Of a stretch of DNA of 6,078 nt, positions 1 through 3,581 are shown piece after piece. Under the pieces are notes generated by a model. That model searched no databases. It was not told the DNA's origin and was given only the letters and a program-made list of their open reading frames with translations. The DNA comes from JBBQSU01 sp038234815. GTDB taxonomy: Bacteria > Planctomycetota > Phycisphaerae > Tepidisphaerales > Tepidisphaeraceae. The stretch spans positions 1 through 6,078 of the forward strand of contig JBBQSU010000186.1 in NCBI GenBank assembly GCA_038234815.1, given 5' to 3'. The first letter of the stretch is position 1. Each line of letters starts with the position of its first letter. Position numbers and translations under genes: made by a program.

Positions 1-1
1 G

Positions 2-127
2 GCCCGTCGGCTCAAGGGAATGGGCATGCGCTGGACGGCCCGCAATGCCGAAGCCGTCATGGCCCTGGCGGGCCTGCACCAAAGCCATCTCTGGCTGACC
101 TACTGGTCACGACCCCTCGCCGCCTGA
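2..127 (+). CDS. C-terminal end of a probable transposase (5' part outside the window)
   Basis: The frame is open from the left edge and ends at TGA 125-127, leaving 41 residues. The visible tail (RLKGMGMRW, then NAEAVMALAGLHQ, then LWLTYWS) matches the C-terminal pattern I know from ISKra4 and UPF0236/ISLre2-type transposases: a basic K-G-x-G-x-x-W segment, an N/G-A-x-x-x-x-x-L stretch, and a W-x-x-Y-W ending. Such enzymes cut and rejoin the ends of their insertion sequence. I cannot tell whether the gene is intact, because the catalytic domain lies outside the window. I also could not identify a terminal inverted repeat in the 100 bases after the stop. There is only a weak GGCAG...CTGCC dyad about 7 bases beyond it. 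The family assignment is tentative; the reading frame itself is convincing. Confidence 0.6.
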   Translation, partial: ARRLKGMGMRWTARNAEAVMALAGLHQSHLWLTYWSRPLAA

Positions 128-169
128 AAAATTGGCAGACCCATCGCCCATTTTCTGCCCTCCTTGCCC

Positions 170-197
170 TTGCAGAGTCGGCCAGGATGAATATACT
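170..197 (+). promoter_or_regulatory. Candidate sigma70-type promoter for the 102-residue protein
   Basis: A -35-like TTGCAG (170-175) is separated by 16 bases from TATACT (192-197), which matches five of six positions of the -10 consensus. The predicted start of transcription near 204 gives a leader of about 20 bases carrying GGAG (215-218), five bases before the ATG at 224. The -35 match is poor (three of six), so the call rests mainly on the -10 box and its position. Confidence 0.4.
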
Positions 198-223
198 TCT
201 TCCCTCTTTCCATCGGAGTATTT

Positions 224-532
224 ATGACAATTGAATTCAAACCCGGCCAACAACTTCGGGTGACAATCAGCAAGACGATTACCCGCGAATCGGCCCTCAA
301 GACTGTCGCGCGTCTTTTCCTCAAGGACAAGGCGATTTCCGGCCCCATCGACGAGCGGTCGTCGAACTTTGAAGAAAAGCCCAAGCGCCGCGGAGGATGT
401 ATCTGGACCAAGCGCCCGAATAAGGTGCATCCCAAGCTCGATAAAGGCGTCTCGGCCACATTCCTGGCCACCGCTCAAACCATGAAAGACCTCAAGAGCG
501 TCGAGGCCTTTGTTTCAGTCCTAACCGTATAA
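224..532 (+). CDS. Small basic conserved-looking hypothetical protein, 102 residues
   Basis: The ATG at 224 is preceded by GGAG with a five-base spacer, and the gene has its own candidate promoter and terminator, so it looks like a monocistronic, expressed gene. The protein is soluble, lysine/arginine rich, and has no signal peptide or membrane segment. The N-terminal half contains QQLRVTISKTITRESALKTVARLF (residues 9-32), which may form a strand followed by a helix. A central basic glycine-containing segment, RRGGCIWTKRPNKVHP (about 55-70), is followed by TFLATAQTMKDLKSVEAFVSV (79-99). The alternation of conserved-looking TRESA.KT, RRGG.iW.KRP..hP and a final DL.SVe.FV block resembles short hypothetical proteins that I recall from Planctomycetes. 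That is memory, not a search. The function is unknown. A nucleic-acid-binding role is conceivable from the basic RRGG/KRP segment but is only inference. It sits directly downstream of a transposase end and could be cargo or simply a neighbour. Confidence 0.8.
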   Translation: MTIEFKPGQQLRVTISKTITRESALKTVARLFLKDKAISGPIDERSSNFEEKPKRRGGCIWTKRPNKVHPKLDKGVSATFLATAQTMKDLKSVEAFVSVLTV

Positions 533-548
533 AGCCTGGCTTTACGGT
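524..548 (+). other. Hairpin spanning the stop codon of the 102-residue gene
   Basis: ACCGTA (524-529) pairs with TACGGT (543-548), and AAGCC (532-536) with GGCTT (538-542). The two stems are separated by a two-base bulge (530-531) inside the TAA stop codon. It is followed by CTTATCC, not a T run, so alone it is not a classical terminator. It may protect the mRNA 3' end or act together with the stronger hairpin at 573-594. Confidence 0.5.
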
Positions 549-572
549 CTTATCCTGAACAACACCCCAGCC

Positions 573-607
573 GGAGCGGCCTACAAGCCGCTCCTGCTTT
601 ATTTTTC
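573..607 (+). terminator. Rho-independent terminator of the 102-residue gene
   Basis: GGAGCGGC (573-580) and GCCGCTCC (587-594) form a perfect 8-bp G+C-rich stem with a six-base loop. A T-rich tract (TTTATTTTT, from 598) follows. The tail is T-rich only on the plus strand, so the element serves the gene ending at 532. It offers little to the minus-strand receiver gene ending at 647. Confidence 0.8.
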
Positions 608-646
608 CCATCAGCAACAGGCCAATCCCACCTCCCCCTCGACAGC

Positions 647-1033
647 CTAATTCGGCTTGCCCGCGATCATTTCCAGCAGCGTATCGAGATTGAACGGCTT
701 GGCCAGAAACTGAATCGGAAGCCCGTGCAACGCCCCGGAGTCGTACTCCCCCGAAATAGCGATCACCCGAACCGGCCGACGCGTCGCGGGCAATTTCTGT
801 GCCTGCTGCACCAGTTCAAACCCGTCGATCACCGGCATACGCAAGTCCGTCAACAGTACGTCAAATCGCTGGTCCAGCAGATAGCTCAGCCCTTCTTCCC
901 CGTCCCGGGCAGTCACCACGTCGGCCCCGGCGTCACGCATTAGCCGTCCCATCGCCAGGCGCGTCGGCGAGTGGTCCTCTACGATCAGGATACGCAGTTT
1001 CTTCTCCAGACTTTTGAGCTCGGTTCCATTCAT
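647..1033 (-). CDS. Stand-alone CheY-like response regulator receiver protein
   Basis: This is a single receiver (REC) domain of 128 residues with no output domain. All key residues are present (numbering from the chosen start): the acidic pair E19-D20 in LIVEDH, the phosphoacceptor D63 in LLTDLRMP, S94 in AISG (the Ser/Thr switch position), and K112 in LAKPF. Phosphorylation by a histidine kinase, or an intermediate position in a phosphorelay, is expected from the family; the partner is not in the window. I chose the ATG at 1031-1033 because GAGG lies about four bases upstream of it. The frame continues to an ATG at 1060, which would add nine residues (MAFCRMRGK) but has no ribosome binding site. 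A TAGAAT -10-like hexamer lies at 1079-1084 without a good -35. The gene follows glyA on the same strand after 119 bases, and I see no functional link between them. Confidence 0.93.
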   Translation of the reverse strand: MNGTELKSLEKKLRILIVEDHSPTRLAMGRLMRDAGADVVTARDGEEGLSYLLDQRFDVLLTDLRMPVIDGFELVQQAQKLPATRRPVRVIAISGEYDSGALHGLPIQFLAKPFNLDTLLEMIAGKPN

Positions 1034-1131
1034 TTTGCCTCGCATCCTGCAGAACGCCATCGGATTTAACGCATAGCGATTCTAGGCCGGTGCCATGCCC
1101 GCCTCCGCGTTTGCATGGGCAATTTTCTATG

Positions 1132-1153
1132 GCCGGGTTGTCGCATAACCGGC
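1132..1153 (-). other. Hairpin immediately after the glyA stop
   Basis: GCCGGGTT (1132-1139) pairs with AACCGGC (1147-1153) with one bulged G and a seven-base loop. It begins within the glyA stop codon in the minus-strand transcript. No T run follows, so it may be only a weak or Rho-assisted terminator, or an mRNA 3' protection structure. Read-through into the receiver gene is possible. Confidence 0.3.
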
Positions 1154-2409
1154 TAGTGCGGCATTGGAAACCGCACGCAGAAATTGGCGACTTCCGCGCG
1201 GATGCCTTCCAGCGCCTTGGCATCGTCCTTGGCCACGATCGCTCGGTCGATGAATTCCGCGACCTTGGCGTAGTCGGCCTCTCGCAGTCCGCGCGTCGTC
1301 GTCGCCGGGGTGCCCAGTCTCACCCCGCTGGTGAATTTCGCCGGGCGCGTGTCCTGCGGCACGCCATTAAAGTTTGCGATCAATCCGGCCTTCTCCATCG
1401 CCAAGGCCGCTTCCGAACCCGTAAACGCCTCGTTCTTGGAGCGCAGGTCCACCAGCATCAGGTGGTTGTCGGTGCCCCCACTGACGATCCGATACCCACG
1501 CTTCTGCAACTCCGCCGCCAGCGCTTTAGCGTTCTTCACCACCTGCTGGGCATAAGTCTTAAACTCCGGCTTAAGCGCTTCACCAAACGCGACTGCCTTG
1601 GCAGCAATCACGTGCATGAGCGGCCCGCCTTGCATCCCGGGAAATACCGCCTTGTCGATCTTCGTGGCCAGCTCCGGATCATTGGTCAATATCATCCCGC
1701 CACGCGGGCCACGCAGCGTCTTGTGCGTCGTCGTCGTAACGATATGCGCATGTGGAAACGGCGAAGGATGAACGCCCGTGGCCACCAGCCCGGCGATGTG
1801 GGCAATGTCGGCCATCAACAGCGCGCCCACCTCGTCGGCGATCTCCCGGAACTTCTTAAAATCGATCAAACGCGGATAGGCCGAATACCCGCACAGGATC
1901 ATCTTCGGCCGATGTTCCACACACAGCTTTCGCGCCGCGTCATAATCGATCGTCTCAAAGGCCGGCGAGTTCTTGTCATACACCAGCGGATAATGCACCG
2001 GCTTAAACCACTTGCCGGACATGTTGGCCTTCCGGCCATGACTGAGATGCCCGCCATCGGCCAGCACCAGGCTGGCAAACGTGTCGCCGGGATTGAGAAC
2101 GGCCAGAAAAACCGACCCGTTGGCCTGCGCTCCCGAATGCGGCTGAACATTGGCAAACTGGCAGCCGAAAAGCTGCTTGGCCCGATCAATCGCCAGCGTT
2201 TCAATCTGGTCGTAATACCCGCAGCCTTGGTAATAGCGCGCGCCCGGATACCCTTCGGCATACTTGTTGGTCAGGCAAGACCCCATCGCTGCCATCACCG
2301 CCGACGAGACATGATTCTCGCTGGCGATGAGTTCGAGCGTGGAGGCCTGTCGGACCTGTTCGAGCTGAATCAACTGTGCAACCGCGGGATCGGCTTCCTG
2401 TAACGTCAT
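1153..2409 (-). CDS. glyA: Serine hydroxymethyltransferase
   Basis: This 418-residue cytoplasmic PLP enzyme (E. coli GlyA has 417) interconverts serine plus tetrahydrofolate with glycine plus 5,10-methylene-tetrahydrofolate, feeding one-carbon metabolism. Visible landmarks are ELIASENHVS (26-35), YAEGYPGARYY (50-60), FANVQPHSGAQAN (85-97), ADGGHLSHG (117-125), MADIAHIAGLVA (199-210) with the PLP-contacting D201 and H204, and TTTTHKTLRGPRGG (225-238), in which K230 forms the Schiff base. FPGMQGGPLMHVIAAKAVAF (256-275), SGGTDNHL (310-317) and SGVRLGTP (361-368) with the substrate-carboxylate arginine R364 follow. IANFNGVP (344-351) has NFN where E. coli has NKN. The ATG at 2409 is chosen because GGAG lies five bases upstream and the N-terminus then aligns with the family. 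The frame remains open a further 176 codons upstream, which is unusual (see separate entry). The enzyme appears intact. Confidence 0.97.
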   Translation of the reverse strand: MTLQEADPAVAQLIQLEQVRQASTLELIASENHVSSAVMAAMGSCLTNKYAEGYPGARYYQGCGYYDQIETLAIDRAKQLFGCQFANVQPHSGAQANGSVFLAVLNPGDTFASLVLADGGHLSHGRKANMSGKWFKPVHYPLVYDKNSPAFETIDYDAARKLCVEHRPKMILCGYSAYPRLIDFKKFREIADEVGALLMADIAHIAGLVATGVHPSPFPHAHIVTTTTHKTLRGPRGGMILTNDPELATKIDKAVFPGMQGGPLMHVIAAKAVAFGEALKPEFKTYAQQVVKNAKALAAELQKRGYRIVSGGTDNHLMLVDLRSKNEAFTGSEAALAMEKAGLIANFNGVPQDTRPAKFTSGVRLGTPATTTRGLREADYAKVAEFIDRAIVAKDDAKALEGIRAEVANFCVRFPMPH

Positions 2410-2414
2410 TGAAT

Positions 2415-2418
2415 CTCC
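2415..2418 (-). promoter_or_regulatory. Shine-Dalgarno sequence that sets the glyA start
   Basis: In the minus strand GGAG is followed by ATTCA and the ATG at 2409-2407. This optimal spacing supports internal initiation at the canonical SHMT N-terminus, even though the reading frame continues upstream. Confidence 0.8.
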
Positions 2419-2438
2419 AATTGGGTAATGAGCCAAGG

Positions 2439-2466
2439 ATTGTAAGGAGGCCCCCCCATCGAGCAA
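2439..2466 (-). promoter_or_regulatory. Candidate glyA-proximal promoter with a G7 run in the spacer
   Basis: The minus strand reads TTGCTC (2466-2461), a 16-base spacer containing seven consecutive G (C7 at 2451-2457 on the plus strand), then TACAAT (2444-2439), five of six to the -10 consensus. Transcription would start near 2432, giving a leader of a little over 20 bases. The -35 match is weak (TTG only), so the call is tentative. Confidence 0.3.
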
Positions 2467-2591
2467 GTGCCGATGGCCTGCACGGGAGGCATTAACCGAA
2501 GCCCCCGACCCACAAGATTGGCCGTGTTCGTGTTGACGATCCCAATTTTGCTTGAAATATGGGCGTTTTTCGGACTTTCTTGCCGATTGCC

Positions 2592-2690
2592 GGGGAGAAA
2601 AGGGGGTCCAAATGGGGTCCCAAAGAGGTCCCTTTGGTGTCAAAATGGTGTCCCGGGGCCGTAGTGATGGGGTTTCAGGGGGGTCCAGAA
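2592..2690 (+). repeat. Nine tandem degenerate 11-bp units, consensus GGGGTCC(A/C)AA(A/T)
   Basis: Units start at 2592, 2603, 2614, 2625, 2636, 2647, 2658, 2669 and 2680 with no indels: GGGGAGAAAAG, GGGGTCCAAAT, GGGGTCCCAAA, GAGGTCCCTTT, GGTGTCAAAAT, GGTGTCCCGGG, GCCGTAGTGAT, GGGGTTTCAGG, GGGGTCCAGAA. The trinucleotide GTC recurs at 2606, 2617, 2628, 2639, 2650 and 2683, with single-base variants GTA and GTT at 2661 and 2672. A further GGGTCC at 2702-2707 is one base out of phase. Eleven is not a multiple of three, so this is not a protein-level repeat. It is close to one helical turn, which would place every G-run on the same face of the DNA. The plus strand also has several runs of four or more G. 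Confidence 0.75.
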
Positions 2691-2944
2691 AATTGAAGCT
2701 CGGGTCCGACTTTTTCGATCGCCTTGAGCCTGCGAAGGCTGGTGCGGCTCGGCCGGACGATTTTTTCATCCCCATGCAGATCTCGGCCACCTTCGGGGCG
2801 GCCTGGCGCAGCCGGGTTGCAGATCCGGCTTGGCCGGAGGGTGGCCCGGGAACGAATCCTACAGCGCGCAATAAGCCCGGGGCATAGACCCGCGCGGGGA
2901 GGCGGGCAATCAAGTCCGCCGATTGTGTGTTCGTCATAACTATA

Positions 2945-2950
2945 CTCCTC
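2945..2950 (-). promoter_or_regulatory. Strong Shine-Dalgarno for the frame starting at 2937
   Basis: Minus-strand GAGGAG sits seven bases before ATG 2937-2935. It is the best ribosome binding site in the window and the main reason to suspect that translation starts, or once started, here. Confidence 0.5.
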
Positions 2951-2966
2951 TAAACTAAGGGCAGGA

Positions 2967-3010
2967 GTTGCGCGAATTGGCGCAAATTCGCGCAACTTGG
3001 AGTACTCCAA
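2967..3010. repeat. Two abutting palindromes: 11-bp inverted repeat plus 14-bp perfect palindrome
   Basis: GTTGCGCGAAT (2967-2977) and ATTCGCGCAAC (2986-2996) are exact inverted copies around an eight-base centre, TGGCGCAA, which itself holds another GCGCAA. Directly next to them is the perfect palindrome TTGGAGTACTCCAA (2997-3010). In a transcript from the promoter at 3047-3075 both would fold as hairpins in the leader just before the strong ribosome binding site at 2945-2950. As DNA they look like dimeric-regulator operators. There is no T run in either direction to make them a terminator. Confidence 0.7.
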
Positions 3011-3046
3011 AATATACTTAAGATACTGCCGATACATGACTTGTAA

Positions 3047-3075
3047 AAAATAAAATATTTTTCGAAAGGGGTCAA
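3047..3075 (-). promoter_or_regulatory. Candidate distal promoter facing glyA
   Basis: On the minus strand TTGACC (3075-3070, five of six to -35) is followed after 17 bases by TATTTT (3052-3047, four of six to -10), inside the most AT-rich segment of the window (about 3010-3062). Transcription would start near 3040 and give a leader of about 100 bases to the ATG at 2937, or about 630 bases to the glyA ATG. Confidence 0.45.
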
Positions 3076-3078
3076 AAC

Positions 3079-3112
3079 TTGGTGCGCTTTTTTGCACCAA
3101 TTTGCGCACCAA
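3079..3112. promoter_or_regulatory. Probable operator: three TTGGTGC half-sites next to the -35 box
   Basis: TTGGTGCGC (3079-3087) and GCGCACCAA (3104-3112) are exact inverted copies. A third half-site, GCACCAA (3094-3100), lies between them. Read on the minus strand this is TTGGTGCGCAAA then TTGGTGCAAAAA (10 of 12 identical, head to tail), then an inverted GCGCACCAA, ending four bases from the -35 of the promoter at 3047-3075. That position fits an activator or repressor site. The GCGCAA core also occurs in the palindrome at 2967-2996, hinting at one regulator binding both. A small GGTCT/AGACC hairpin follows at 3121-3134. Confidence 0.45.
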
Positions 3113-3148
3113 TCCTTCGGGGTCTCGACAGACCGTTAATACTAGGGT

Positions 3149-3188
3149 CCACAGATGAACACAGATGGACACAGATAAATATGGATTA
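3149..3188 (+). repeat. 10-bp tandem repeat of the ACACAGATG type, about three and a half copies
   Basis: Units are CCACAGATGA (3149), ACACAGATGG (3159), ACACAGATAA (3169) and a decayed ATATGGATTA (3179). I recognise this ACACAGATGNACACAGAT motif as a dispersed intergenic repeat seen in many unrelated environmental bacterial genomes, where its reverse strand is often mis-annotated as a peptide containing SVSICVHLW. That recognition is from memory. Here the same spurious peptide arises on the minus strand. Confidence 0.7.
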
Positions 3189-3581
3189 ATTGGGGATCGC
3201 TCAGGCTCGGAACGATTGGCGCGTCCGTCGGTGGCAACGCTGCCGGGCACTTTCGTCGGGTTCAGTTTCCAGTTCACAAAACTCCCACCTCACGGGTGCG
3301 ATTTCCCAATTTGCCGGGCGAATTTCGGTTGGCGGCTCCTTCGCGAACCGGGGCAGAGTGAGGGTCAGAATTGTTTGGACAGATCGTCCGCAGTTCTACA
3401 ACGGCGCCCGCTGTCGCCCGGCACCTTAGACATTTCGGGGTCATTATTCATTATGACCATTGTCCGCTCGACGCTTGTCGCTTGCCAACTTCCCTGGTCA
3501 TTTAATGTCCCCTGCCCGCATGGGCGGTGGGTTCTATTTCTTTCCGGCATCGTGTAGGCTGAATCTTCGGATACTTACGCG
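3189..3581. other. Intergenic stretch with no supported gene
   Basis: Short frames exist on both strands, but none has a ribosome binding site or protein-like composition. The longest, on the plus strand, would begin inside the ACACAGATG repeat. The only structures I see are the GGTCAT/ATGACC dyad at 3439-3458 and a GCCC/GGGC mini-hairpin near 3515-3526. I found no convincing promoter for the membrane protein at 3582. TTGCCA near 3484 with TAATGT at about 15 bases spacing is poor. Confidence 0.6.
3439..3458. repeat. Short dyad GGTCAT-N8-ATGACC
   Basis: GGTCAT (3439-3444) and ATGACC (3453-3458) flank TATTCATT. It could be a small operator about 120 bases upstream of the membrane-protein gene or a fragment of a dispersed ATTATTCATT-type repeat. 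The arms are too short for confidence. Confidence 0.35.

Larger units (their letters stand above)
2410..2937 (-). other. Open frame of 176 codons continuous with glyA; coding status uncertain
   Basis: This 528-base stretch separates glyA from its distal promoter region and holds no gene I recognise. An ATG at 2937 has a near-perfect GAGGAG seven bases upstream. From it the frame runs without a stop into glyA, so translation would give a 594-residue SHMT with a 176-residue N-terminal extension. The first part (MTNTQSADLIARLPARVYAP, then ..LRQAAPKVAEICMGMKKSS) could pass for a real protein start. Beyond about residue 80 it becomes a proline/tryptophan-rich, low-complexity stretch produced by 11-bp DNA repeats (2592-2690), and the last 50 residues look random. 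SHMTs do not normally carry such an extension. Readings in order of preference: (1) a relic or small leader gene whose stop was lost, with glyA starting at its own ribosome binding site; (2) a true N-terminal extension; (3) a chance open frame in G+C-rich DNA. G+C-rich dyads at 2727-2740 (AGCCT/AGGCT) and 2824-2838 (TCCGGC/GCCGGA) suggest possible RNA structure. Confidence 0.3.

Noticed and set aside
1088..1126. Dyad GCCATGC...GCATGGGC between the receiver gene and glyA as a terminator
   Set aside because: The arms mismatch by one base, the loop is long, and the T-rich tail lies on the plus strand where no gene ends.
1090..2403. 437-codon plus-strand open frame across glyA
   Set aside because: It is the antisense shadow of glyA, arginine/histidine rich with no recognisable domain, while glyA is unmistakable.
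2606..2706. CRISPR-like array
   Set aside because: The units are 11 bp, head to tail without spacers, and degenerate; this does not fit repeat-spacer architecture.
2410..2937. Glycine or tetrahydrofolate riboswitch upstream of glyA
   Set aside because: I looked for conserved cores such as the glycine-aptamer GGAGCAA-type loop region in the minus strand and found none in a plausible structural setting. A covariance search would be decisive.
2592..3112. Replication origin (iterons plus AT-rich segment plus palindromes)
   Set aside because: The layout superficially resembles an iteron origin, but there are no DnaA-box-like TTATCCACA sequences, no replication initiator gene nearby, and the neighbours are ordinary chromosomal genes.
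2675..3277. 200-codon minus-strand frame spanning the promoter, palindromes and ACACAGATG repeat
   Set aside because: Its sequence includes the translation of a dispersed DNA repeat (SVSICVHLW) and of AT-rich promoter DNA, and it has no ribosome binding site. A mosaic of non-coding elements is more likely.
3165..3557. 130-codon plus-strand frame before the membrane protein
   Set aside because: It starts inside the 10-bp tandem repeat, lacks a Shine-Dalgarno sequence, and shows no protein-like pattern.
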